NCBI GenBank assembly: GCA_001917175.1
Contig: MNTV01000018.1
Coordinates: forward strand, 62,001-126,000
From: Azospirillum sp. 51_20
GTDB lineage: Bacteria > Pseudomonadota > Alphaproteobacteria > RF32 > CAG-239
DNA length: 64,000 bases
Direction of reading: 5' to 3'
In this document: positions 31,777 through 42,100 of the stretch, one piece after another
How the letters are laid out: each line of letters starts with the position of its first letter
Position numbering within the stretch: position 1 is the stretch's first letter
The notes under the pieces: model-generated
The model's database searches: none
The model's input: only the letters and a program-made list of their open reading frames with translations
Told to the model about the DNA's origin: nothing
Translations under genes and position numbers: made by a program

Positions 31777-32466
31777 TTAGTACAGCTCGTAGCTTTCGAT
31801 CACGTTGCCCGTCGTGTCAAGATAATTGACCCGGCAGACGCCGTCATAAAAAATTTCCACCAGCCGGATACCCTGAGCGGTTGAAAGCTCCAGGTGGCTG
31901 TGACAACCGGCATACAACTGCTGCCGCGACATCAGGCGCCCTCTGGTATCCCAGATGAAAAGCGTGTTGTTGTCGCGAATCAGCTGAACCTGATCATCCA
32001 CGGTAACGCCCATCATACAGTTGGTGCTGGTATAAAACACCGTGTTGCCGCAGGAAGTCGGATACCAGTAGAACGGGCTGTTGTTCATATAGCGGTAAGG
32101 CCAGAACGGCATGCCCGGACGGCCGACAACCCAGCGGTTGGGCGCATGACTGTCAAAATAACCGTAGTATCGTTCCGTGCAATACGGAGCGAAAATACGG
32201 TCGGCAATGACAATTCCGCGCAGAATTTCGCTTGCCACATATGCCGCTTTGGCGACTTTGCTCGGACGCGGACGATGATATCCTCTGCCTTTTCTCGGTT
32301 CCCAGCGGCGTTCAACACCGTGACGGCCGGAAGACCAGGAATAGGAATAAGGATCGGCATAACCGCGGGCCGGCAAATGGTGCTCTCCGTAATATCCCTG
32401 AGCGGACACCACGGTCGATACTGACATAGCTGCTACGCACAGTACCAAAACAAATAATCTCTTCAT
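31777..32466 (-). CDS. Exported Tyr/Arg-rich protein, unknown
   Basis: A 229-residue protein with a clear signal peptide (MKRLFVLVLCVAAMSVSTVVSAQ). The mature part begins with a Gly/Tyr/Arg/His-rich stretch (GYYGEHHLPARGYADPYSYSWS, EPRKGRGYHRPRP) and continues with several aromatic segments (FWPYRYMNNSPFYWYPTSC) and four cysteines. The C-terminal third is a small beta-rich region. I do not recognise a family. It is a single gene, probably periplasmic or surface located. Confidence 0.7.
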   Translation of the reverse strand: MKRLFVLVLCVAAMSVSTVVSAQGYYGEHHLPARGYADPYSYSWSSGRHGVERRWEPRKGRGYHRPRPSKVAKAAYVASEILRGIVIADRIFAPYCTERYYGYFDSHAPNRWVVGRPGMPFWPYRYMNNSPFYWYPTSCGNTVFYTSTNCMMGVTVDDQVQLIRDNNTLFIWDTRGRLMSRQQLYAGCHSHLELSTAQGIRLVEIFYDGVCRVNYLDTTGNVIESYELY

Positions 32467-32534
32467 AATATACAGTGTTATAATTTTCTTACCGGCAATT
32501 ATAACACGGACAAAAATATTTGTCTATCAGAGAT

Positions 32535-35357
32535 TTAATTTGTCAAAACATAGCCGTCGTCATCAAATGTCAAAGCCTTGTCCGGTTTGATTTCCCGGCC
32601 GGCAAAGGAATCGGACTTCAACACCCCGTCCCGGTACGACACGCCGGGCAGCAGGCTGCCGCAGGTTCCCGGCCGGTTGTAAAGCGGGGTGTTAAAGCTG
32701 ACGACGGCGCCGGCCGCCGGCAAAATCAGCCCCGACAGAATCCGCACGCCGAACTTTTTTACCCACAGTTCAAAAGTTTTTTCCGTAAGGGAAGAATCGG
32801 ACAAGGCATAGCGCAGAGAAAAGAAATCGTACTGGTGCGCCGCTTCGCCGCAGCCGGCAAAAAGCGCTTCGTCGCCGAACATGACCGTTGCTTCGGCATC
32901 ATAGCAAATCTCCGCGATCTGCCGGTACTGCGCCGGATGCAGACAGAAAACGAGCCGGCTGCCGGAAAAAAGCGGCAGCAGCACGGCCGGCACAAGTCCG
33001 ATTACGGTTGACAGCGGCCGGGCCACGGCAACCTTGTCTTTGGCGTTAAAAGGCAGCACCGTTCCGAGCTGGCTGCAACCGGCAAGAAGGTTGCGATGGG
33101 TAAGCGTCACATTGCCGGGCAGAACCACCGCCGGGTCGTTTGCCCCGACCCGGGGAATCCGGCGACGGATACAACAGCCCAAGCCGCGGATCCGGTCAAG
33201 GACAGAAAGGCGGATATCAGCTATCGGCGGCAGACACGGCAGGCTGCCGGAACGGTCTTCCTCTTCAAGCATAACCGCGGTTTTACCGGCGGCAAGAACG
33301 GCAAAAAGCGAAACCAGCCCGTCAATACCCGCCGGGTTAAGCAGCCCGATGCGGTCGGCCGCCGGCCAGCTGCGGCGGACAAAAGCGGCCAAAATGCAAC
33401 TTTCCCGCAACAGACGGCCGAAGGTGAGCGGTCGTTTGCCCGGTTCGATTGCGGCAATATGCCGGCGGCCGTGAGTTTTGGCGGCAAAAACAAGCGCCTC
33501 AGACAGACCGGCCCGGCTTTCCGTCGTCTTGTACATCATTTCCGCCATCAGGTTGTACAGGCGGCGGGCAATTTTATGACGCGCCTCCCGGTTGCCGGCA
33601 GATACGGCCGGAAAACGGCAGGGCTCCAGGATATTCAGGGTAATTTTCGGAAACCAGCGGGTGGGAAACTTGTCTTTCAGGTAAGAAAATTTGGAATATT
33701 GGGCGCCGTTGATCCGTACCGGCAGGATTTTGGCGCCGGCTTTGGCGGCAATCACGCCCGCCCCTTCGTAAACCTTCATCATCGCGCCGGTGGTGGTAAC
33801 CCGCCCTTCGGGAAAAATCATCACTTTGCGACCTTTTTTAATTTCTTCCGCCAGCGAGCGGACCGACAGCGGATTGGCCGGATCGACCGGATAAAAATCG
33901 ACCAGCAGGCGGATGACGGGAATAAACCATTTCTGCGTCCAGCCGGTGTTGATGGCAAAAGTGATCCGTTCGGGCATAAAAGCCGCCAGCAAAACGCCGT
34001 CAAGAAGCGAAACATGGTTGGAAACAATCAGCACTTTCGAACCGGCGCGCTTAAAGTTGGCAATGCCGCCGACTTTGGAGCGAAACAGAAAACCGAGCAG
34101 GCTTTGCACCAGCGAGCGGGTCAGCGCATCCGGCAGCAGCGCGCAGATATACACGGAAACCGCGGCACAGGCCAACGCCGCCGCCAGAAAAAGCTGCGGC
34201 AGGGTAAAGCCGAGGGAAAGAAAAACGACCGCAAAAACCGCCGACAGCACCATGCCCAGCGCATTGAAGATGTTGTTGCCGGCAATGACGGTGGCCACAT
34301 AGGCCTTCGGCGCGCGGCTCTGCATAAAGGCGTTGAGCGGAATGACATACATGCCGCCCCAGAAAGCCAGCGCGAACAGGTTAAAGCTCAGACCGAAGGC
34401 ATGCGGCCGAGAAAAAAATTCGGCAAAGGAAACTTTTTCCGCCGGGGTCGGATAACCGTCGGCAAACCAATACAGCAAAAACAGGCTGACGCCCATGCCG
34501 ACGGCCGAAAGCGGCACGTAAGTCGTATGGACGAAGCCTTTCAGAAGCCGGTTGCAGCAATAGGAACCGGCCGCCACGCCGACCGAAAACAGCACCAGAA
34601 AAAAGGTGATGACGCCTTCCCCGGCATTGAGTATTTTGCCGCACAGCGGATAGACCTGCACCGCCACCAGCGCACCGACGGTCCAAAACCAGGTGGCGCC
34701 GAGAACGCTCATGAAAACCTGCCGGTGTTTAAGCAGAAAGCGGAAATTTTCCAGCGCGGAGGCAAACAGGTTGGCAGAAACCTTCAGTTCCGGCCGCGGA
34801 GAAGGCGCCGGAGGAATCTGCCGGGCGGACAGCCAGCCGACGGCCGCCAGCAGAATCAGCAGCCCGATCGTTACCTCAATCGGCAGCAGGGTGCCGAGAA
34901 TCAGCCCCAGCAAAATCGCCATATAGGTGGTGCTTTCGATATAGGCGTTGCCGGCGATCAGTTCTTCGGGTTTCAGGTGCTGCGGCAAAAGGGCGTATTT
35001 GACCGGCCCGAAAAAGGCCGACTGTGCACCCATCAGAGTCATAATCACGATCAGAAGCGGCAGGCTGTGCCGGTAATAAGCCAAAGCCACCCCGAGCATC
35101 AGCAGCAGTTCGGTTATTTTCAGCACGCGGGCGATTTTGTCGCGCGGATATTTGTCCGCCAGCTGCCCGGCCATGGCAGAAAAAAGGAAAAACGGCAGAA
35201 TGAAAAGGCCCGCGATCAGGTTGGAAAGAATGTCCGACTGCGCCGTCATCTTCACGGTTACCAGCGTCAGCAGGGCATTTTTGAACAGGTTGTCATTCAA
35301 GGCACCCAGAAACTGGGTAATCATCAGGGGCAGGAAACGTTTGGTTTTCAGCAGCAT
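32535..35357 (-). CDS. aas: LplT-PlsC-AMP-binding fusion (acyl-ACP phospholipid O-acyltransferase-like)
   Basis: A 940-residue three-part protein. An N-terminal MFS domain (about 1-415), with MITQFLGALNDNLFKNALL, resembles the lysophospholipid flippase LplT. A PlsC-type acyltransferase follows (about 430-620: NHVSLLDGVLL with HxxxxD, FPEGRVTTTGAM). The last part (about 640-940) resembles an AMP-binding acyl-ACP synthetase, as in Aas. Together they would flip in and reacylate lysophospholipids. The AMP-binding segment looks broken: the Ser/Thr/Gly-rich loop is missing (VVLPGNVTLTHRNLL), and the C-terminal subdomain with the catalytic Lys is absent, since full fusions reach about 1130 residues. 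Start: ATG at 35357 after GAGGA. Confidence 0.85.
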   Translation of the reverse strand: MLLKTKRFLPLMITQFLGALNDNLFKNALLTLVTVKMTAQSDILSNLIAGLFILPFFLFSAMAGQLADKYPRDKIARVLKITELLLMLGVALAYYRHSLPLLIVIMTLMGAQSAFFGPVKYALLPQHLKPEELIAGNAYIESTTYMAILLGLILGTLLPIEVTIGLLILLAAVGWLSARQIPPAPSPRPELKVSANLFASALENFRFLLKHRQVFMSVLGATWFWTVGALVAVQVYPLCGKILNAGEGVITFFLVLFSVGVAAGSYCCNRLLKGFVHTTYVPLSAVGMGVSLFLLYWFADGYPTPAEKVSFAEFFSRPHAFGLSFNLFALAFWGGMYVIPLNAFMQSRAPKAYVATVIAGNNIFNALGMVLSAVFAVVFLSLGFTLPQLFLAAALACAAVSVYICALLPDALTRSLVQSLLGFLFRSKVGGIANFKRAGSKVLIVSNHVSLLDGVLLAAFMPERITFAINTGWTQKWFIPVIRLLVDFYPVDPANPLSVRSLAEEIKKGRKVMIFPEGRVTTTGAMMKVYEGAGVIAAKAGAKILPVRINGAQYSKFSYLKDKFPTRWFPKITLNILEPCRFPAVSAGNREARHKIARRLYNLMAEMMYKTTESRAGLSEALVFAAKTHGRRHIAAIEPGKRPLTFGRLLRESCILAAFVRRSWPAADRIGLLNPAGIDGLVSLFAVLAAGKTAVMLEEEDRSGSLPCLPPIADIRLSVLDRIRGLGCCIRRRIPRVGANDPAVVLPGNVTLTHRNLLAGCSQLGTVLPFNAKDKVAVARPLSTVIGLVPAVLLPLFSGSRLVFCLHPAQYRQIAEICYDAEATVMFGDEALFAGCGEAAHQYDFFSLRYALSDSSLTEKTFELWVKKFGVRILSGLILPAAGAVVSFNTPLYNRPGTCGSLLPGVSYRDGVLKSDSFAGREIKPDKALTFDDDGYVLTN

Positions 35358-35439
35358 AAGTTTTTCCTCAGTCAAATATCCAAAACTAAAGCATGAAGCC
35401 CGGGCACTGTCAAGAAATTAAAATAAAGGCAAATAACGG

Positions 35440-35467
35440 TTGCTATTTATAAAAATGCGTGTATCCT
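35440..35467 (+). promoter_or_regulatory. Possible promoter of the cold-shock gene
   Basis: TTGCTA (35440-35445), a 16-base spacer and TATCCT (35462-35467). A start here gives a leader of about 160 bases, as is typical for cspA-type mRNA that acts as a cold sensor. Nothing else is visible between 35358 and 35636. Confidence 0.4.
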
Positions 35468-35635
35468 TAAAAACTGCGTTAGATTTTAAGGCCGCGGCGA
35501 CGCGGCGTCCCGAATTAGATTTTTCTTTTAATGTCATAAACCGTCAAAAGATTTTTCTATACGTCAGGAAAATCTTTGCGACCCCGTGTCCAATTCCGGA
35601 CAAGGGCAATTTGTTTTAAGAAAAGGAAAATCAAA

Positions 35636-35839
35636 ATGACCAAAGGTATCGTAAAATGGTTCAACACCCGCAAGGGTTACGGCTTCATTCAGCCGGAAGA
35701 CGGCTCGAAAGATATTTTCGTTCACATCAGCGCGCTGGAAAGGGCCGGCCTGAACAATTTGCGGGAAAATCAGAAAATCGCTTTTGAAGCGGTTGAAAGC
35801 AAAGGCAAAATTTCCGCCGAAAACCTCAGCCTGCTGTAA
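35636..35839 (+). CDS. CspA-family cold-shock protein
   Basis: A 67-residue single OB-fold protein that binds single-stranded nucleic acid. RNP1 KGYGFI (about 14-19) and RNP2 DIFVHIS (about 29-35) are present in full, in the frame MTKGIVKWFNTRKGYGFIQP. It likely acts as an RNA chaperone. AAAAGGAAAATCAAA precedes the ATG. Length is normal for the family. Two hairpins follow. Confidence 0.95.
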   Translation: MTKGIVKWFNTRKGYGFIQPEDGSKDIFVHISALERAGLNNLRENQKIAFEAVESKGKISAENLSLL

Positions 35840-35844
35840 ACGAA

Positions 35845-35910
35845 AAAAGGCCCCGCGTCCGACGCGAGGGCTTTCCGATACAAGGAACCCCGGAATTTTC
35901 CGGGGTTTCT
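35845..35910. terminator. Two hairpins after the cold-shock gene
   Basis: The first (35847-35874) pairs AGGCCC-CGCG with CGCG-A-GGGCTT. The second (35886-35907) has arms AACCCCGGAA and TTCCGGGGTT around TT and is followed by TCTTATAT. Either can end cspA, and the second is symmetric. From here to the tpsA stop at 36128 no gene is visible. Confidence 0.75.
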
Positions 35911-36127
35911 TATATATATGGTTTGGACGTTTGCTGAAATCGACGGACGCCGACCGGCCTGCCCCGCCGTTGCGAAGCCCGAAACCGGGCAAACGTCGTT
36001 TGCAACGACCAATACCGCTTGCGCCGGCTTGCGGAAGCTTATCGTCCGTTTGCACAAAACGGCTTCGAAAATGCCGGAACCGTTTTTTTGTTTGCGATAC
36101 GGCGCTTTTTTTTGCAAACCGCGAAGC

Positions 36128-39100
36128 TTAAAAGCCAACCGAAAGCTTTTCCTCTTCTCCCGTCAGGCTGCCGATGTTCATGAACAGCCCGTCGCCCGTT
36201 TGCAGCTTGTAACGGTCAAGCAGCGGCGCCCGCATGATTTCGATCGGATTTTCCGACGGATATTCGGTATAAGGCGGATTCATCATCCGCGCTTCCAGAT
36301 CGGAAATGCCCAGCCAGATGTTGTAGAAGTCCGTATGCTCGCGGACATACAGCTCAAATCCGCCGACCGCCGTTACCCGGGCAATGTTGGCATGGCCGGA
36401 AGGCAGGCCGATCATCACCTTGCCCGACTGCAGGTTGTAAACGTAGTCGGAAACCAGGCCATCCCCCAGCTTGTTAACGGCAATTCCCGTTTCCGCCTTG
36501 AGGTTGATTTTGCCGCGGCCGTTGTCGTTTAAGGCCAAAACCAGCCGGTTGTCAGGCATGCCGATGCTGCCGTTCGTATGCAGCGTAATGTTGTCCGCCT
36601 TAAAGTTCGGCACTTCGGGATCCATGCCCGGCGCCGCCATGATCGAACTTTCCACCCGCATGTCAATGTCGCCGTTTGAGGCAAACCGGCGGACGTTCAT
36701 ATCGCCGTTGACCTCGCTGATGAAAATTCCCTTTTCCGCCAACGCGCTGATCCAGCCCGGTTCGGTATAAGAGGAATCAACCGTCAGATAATTGCCGGAG
36801 GTACCGATGCTGCCGTTTTTCGCCGTCAGGTCGACGGTGTTGGCAATGATCGCCCCTTCCGCCGGCGCGCCGGCATTCAGGACGGAACCGCCGGCCGTAA
36901 CCGTTACCCGGCCGTTGGCGGCTTTGACCGAACCGCGCAGGTTGGCGTCGGCATTTTCAACCGTCAGGGCAATATTTCCCTTTTCCGACGTCAAACGGCC
37001 GAAAATGTTGTCACTGTTGACGGCAATCCGCATGTCACCGCCGGAAACAACCTCGTCCAAGTCTGCCGAATCGGCGGCAATGCTGACTTTTTCGCCGGCA
37101 TTTATGTTGCCGGCCGTCAGGTTGCCGGCCGCGTCAATTTTCATATCGCCGCCGGAACCGATCAACTCGGCAACCATGTCTCCCAGGCGTGATACCAGGG
37201 TTACGCTTCCTTCGGCCGTCGCACCGCTCACGTCAAGATCGTTTTCCGCCGTCATCAGCAAATCGCCGCCGGCACGGAGATTATTCGCGAAAAGGCTGCC
37301 GGCGCCGTTGACTTTGACGCTGCCGCCGGCGGTTGCGTCGTTTAAGGTCAGGTCGGCGGCGGAGGTTATTTCAATCTCCCGGCCGGCGTTGACGCCTTCA
37401 AAAACGGCCGAACGGACATTGTTCAGATAAATGCTGCCGTCGGCGGAAGCCGTCAGCCGTTCCGTCGACACATTCAGATAACGTCCGGCCGCGCCGATGT
37501 CGCCGCCGACGCCGTTAAACTCAAGGGCCGCCGCGGACAACAGACTGTCGGCCGTCGCGCCGATAAGCGAAGAAGCAGACTTCAGACGGAGGGTTCCGCC
37601 GACCGCCGACGATTCAACCGCCAGTTCCTGCGCGCCGAGGTTGTTGACATTGGCATCACCGGCAACATTTAACGTCAGCGTATGTTCTTCGTTTTCCTTG
37701 TCGCCCAAAGCGACGGTCAGATAATTGTCCTCATCGCCGACGTTTTCGGCATTGACGACAATGCTCTGTCCCTGCAGATTGACAATCTCGCCCTCTTTCA
37801 GCGTGCCGGCAATCAGGCTGCCGTCAGCCGTCAGGCTGAGAACGCCGTCTTTGGCCAGCAGACTTTCCGCCACCAGATCGCCGCCGGTCGAGTTAAGGAA
37901 AATGTCGTTTTGGCTGCGGGCCGTTACTTTGGCGCCGTCGGCCAGCTTGAGGTTCAGCGCCTTATCCTCGGTGCCGATGCTGCCGTCGGCCGCTTCCAGG
38001 ACAAGATCGCCGCCGATAACGTTGGCATGATCGGCCTCGGTCGCCACGTTGTAAATACCCTTGGCGCCGGCAATGGTAATCTTCTGCCCTTCGCCCGCCT
38101 CGACCGTATTGACGTTGATGTCTTCTTCGCCGCCGAGATAAATGTAGTCCCTGGCCTTTAACGTGATACTGTCGGCGTGGATGTCAACGTCCTCGCGTTT
38201 GTGTACGGTCACCGTGTCGCCGTCTTCGGCAATTTCCAGATTGTCCCGTTCGGCCGAAGCGATCAGCAGTATCTTGTCAACGTCCGTTTCCAGCGAAAGC
38301 TCGGAAAGTTTGAAAGTTTCGCTGCCGGTATCCTGCCCGATCGAACCGTTGGCTTCAATGGTTACGTTTTTGCCGACCACGTTCGGATCCTCAATCATAT
38401 ACTGGGTATCGACCACTTCGCCTTCTTTGGCCTTGAAGATGCTGTAGGCCAGCTGGCTCTTGTTCCAGCCCGCGCCTTCCGCCAGTTCGGCCTCCTCGGC
38501 CTCGCTTAACCGGTATGTCCAGCCGGCGTCATAGCTCGAACCGTATTTGCCCTCGTCGCCGTAAACGGCGGCCAGCTTTTTGTATTCGGCCGTCTTTTCG
38601 GCTTCCAGCCGATTGATATATTCGTCGGTAATCTTATCCATGCCGAGAGCCTGTTTTTCGCTTTCGTTCAGCTCCTTGTTCAGCAGCGCTTCCCGCTCGG
38701 CGGCGGTAAACCTGAATTCCGGCTCTCCGCCTTCCGGCTGGCGCGACTTATACTGCCAGTAGGCATTATATTCCGCTTTCTTGCCGTTGAGGAACGCTTC
38801 CTTCATCTGTTCGTTGCCGACGTCAAGCCCCATGTCGTCCCAGATTTTGGTCAGCTGCTCGACCGTCTTGTCGTCGTAGACTTCGTTGGTGTTGGCGTCA
38901 AACACGCTGCCGTTTTCAACCTTGACGTTGACGTCGCCGGCTAAGGAAACCACGCTTTCAAGACCGAGGTCGCCTTCTTCCTGAACGAGGTTGACATTGT
39001 TGTTGGCCAAAACCGTCAGAGCGCTGTCTTCATCGCCGGAAGTCTGAATTTTAAGCGCCGTGTCATCGGTGCCGATTGAGCCGGTCTGCGCCGTCAGACT

Positions 39101-42100
39101 GATTTTCCCGCCGCTGATCAGCGAATCCGCCGAAGCGCCGAAGATGCTGCCGGCAGCGTTGACCGAGGTGTTGCCGCCGTTGTTGACAATGCTGTTGAAA
39201 ACAAAGTCGCTGCCGGCCGACTTCAGATTGACGTCACCCGACACCTTGTTGACGACGTTCAGGTTGCCGCCGGCAACGTCAACCGCCAGCGCGGTGCCGT
39301 TGCTGCCGATGCCGTTGTTGGCCGTCAGGTTAAGGCCGTCGCCCAAAATCCGCGCATAATCGGAACCGACCTTGATTGCCCCTTCGGTGGTGATGTTGGT
39401 GGTGCCGCTCCGGTTGTTAATGACGCCGTTCAACGTAATGTCGGATTTGGAGACGATGTCCGCCAGCGCGCTGTCATAACCCTTGAACGAAATTTTGATG
39501 TCATAGTCGGCTTTGACGCTGTGGGTGTTGATGTGGGTTTCCCCTTTCTGATAAATGTCGGTCGTCTTGTATTTGTCGACCGAGAAAATCCACCAGCCCT
39601 CGCTCCACTCTTCCACATTATGGTAAATCAGCTTGTCTTCGCTCGATACGTAAGAATCTTTCTCATATTCGTACTTGTTGCCGGAACTGCTGATTTCGAT
39701 GCGTTCGCCGTCTTCCATCTTAACCGGGTCGCCGACCGGCGTCGGCCCGGTGACGGTTACGCCCTCGCCGGTATCGGGAACCAGCCAGTCCATGCCCCAG
39801 AAAGAATCGCCTTCGTAGGTCTTGGTGGTCTCGCTGACGGTTTTTTGTCCGGTCTGCCAGACATAACGCTGATTTTCCAGCGGCGAATAAGCGGTACTTG
39901 ACTTGCCGTTTTCATCCTGCACGGCATTAATGTCTTTACTGCCGCCGTTGTTGTCGGCCACCGTGATCGTGTTGCCGTTGCGGGTATAAGTGGTTTGCAG
40001 ATACTCGCCCGCAGCGTTCTTTTTTGCCAGGTCGGTGATCTTGATCACGCCGGAAATGCGGTTGGACAGACTCATGTTATTGACCACGATTTCCCTGCCC
40101 GACCGGTTGTTGATGTTAACCCGCCCGTAACCGTCGGTTACCATAATTTCGCCGGAATTCTGCGAGGTGTTGAGAATATGCCCGTAAATTTCGACGTAAC
40201 CGCCTTCGACCCGCACGTCGGCCAGCTCGATCTGTCCGGTGACGGCGTTGTAATAGGCGTCAACATTGCCGTATTTGTCGGACAGTTTATAAAGCGGCGA
40301 CGCGTTGTAATTATACTGTTTGTTGCGATTGTAGTCGGCCAACGCGGTTTCCGAAGTCAGTCCGCCCGCCAGCTGAATTTCCCCGTCGGGGATGTCCAGA
40401 TTATAATCGGTGGTGCCGCTTTGTACCAGACCGTTCAGGTTGATATAACGGCCGCTCAGGAAAATGTTGTTGCCGGCAACCAGCGACGAACGGCTGTCGT
40501 CAATGTCCGCGTTGGACGAAGCAGTGGCCGAACCGTCGGTCAGGTGGCCGCTTTCATTGCCCGAGGCTATAGCGTCCCAGGCGGCTTCCGGACTGCCGCC
40601 GATATGACGGAAACCGTTGGTATAGCCCTGATAAATGTCGCGGCCGGCGGTGATATTCAGGTCTTTGCCGTGAATGGTGCCGTTGACGTAAATGCTGCCT
40701 GCGGCGTTGTTCACTTTAACCAGACCGCCGTAGTTGGTGACGGTGCCGTCAATGTCAATGTTCGGCGCACGGCCGTCATTGGCCGCAATGTCTGAAGTAA
40801 TGGTCACGGTCGGGCTTTCCATCGTCTTTTCGGCAATATGGACTTTCAGCGAACCGATGTCGCCGGTAACCGCCGCGCCGTTAAGCTTAACGGTGCCGCC
40901 GCTGCCTTCGGGAATGGTAATGTCCGAAACGCGGAGGAAAGAAGAGCTCTTGTTTTCGATCGTCACCGCCGCGTCGCTGGTAACCGACATTAAACCCGTC
41001 CCTTCCATCGATTGGGTATTGAGGCTGATGGCACCGGGCTGGGCGTAGATGTCGCCCAGGGTTATATAGTTAACGGTAGTGTTAACGGTGCCGCCGTTTT
41101 CGCTGTAAAGCCCCATCAGCGTCAGCTTGGCCTGCAGGGCGGCGATTTCCGCGTCATAATAGGCCACGGCGTCTTTGTCTTCGATATATTCCGCCCGCAG
41201 ATTTTTCATCCGGTTGATTTCATCAATGATATTGCTGTAAAGCTTCTCGCCGGTCTTTTTATGATAAAGCTGATCATCGTCATAGAAAGTTTCTTCGCCG
41301 ATGGTTACCTTAACCCGGCCGTTTTCGTCAATTATAAATTTCTGAATGTTGTTGACGCCGGCTTCCGCAGTGCCGTTAACGACGATCCGCGAATTGTTGT
41401 CGACCGTTCCGTTGAAAGATTTGTCTTCCAGCGAAAGCAGCTCGTTATACGGGTTTTTGGCCGAAGAAAAGCCGTCGGCAACCGCAATTCCCATGTTCGA
41501 GGTCAGATTGATGTCGCGGCCGCTTTTTACAACCGCGCCGGAATCGATATTGATCAGGTTGTTCATGACAATCGTTGCTTCAACTTCCGGATCGGAGAAC
41601 GGCAGCGCGGTGTTGTTCCACAGATAAACGCGGGAATGCAGCGTATTGTTGCCGCTGTAGTCTTCATAAGCCTGGCCGGCGTAAACGTGAAGGTCGCCGT
41701 AGGACATGGTACGGGAACCGTCGGCAAAGTTGACCGAATTGTCGGACGTCGTCCGCACCGTCGAGCTGCCCATCGCCACTCCGGAGGCGCCATAAGTGTT
41801 GACGTAAACTTCCGAATTGAGGTTGGCATTCGAGTTGGCCGTCAAGATCAGGTCGTCGATCGAGGCAATGCTGCCTTTTAAGTTGACCGCGGCTTTGTTT
41901 TTGCGGTTGTCGATCGAAGAAACGGTATCGGCAATCGCCAGCACGCCGCCGCTGACCAGTTTGGCCTTGTCGGTCGCCTTCACATCATTTAAGGCGGAAA
42001 CGGCAAACTGATAGTCTTTTTCCTTTTCCTTGCGGGCAACATTGCGCGAGAACACCGTGTCTGCGCCGAAATCAACCGTCGCTTCGTTGTCAATTACGGT

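Noticed and set aside
33096..35396. Long open frame on the plus strand opposite the Aas-like gene (766 codons)
   Set aside because: It mirrors the minus-strand gene, has no recognisable domain, and is rich in Gln/Arg/Gly/His as expected for an antisense frame of a GC-rich gene.
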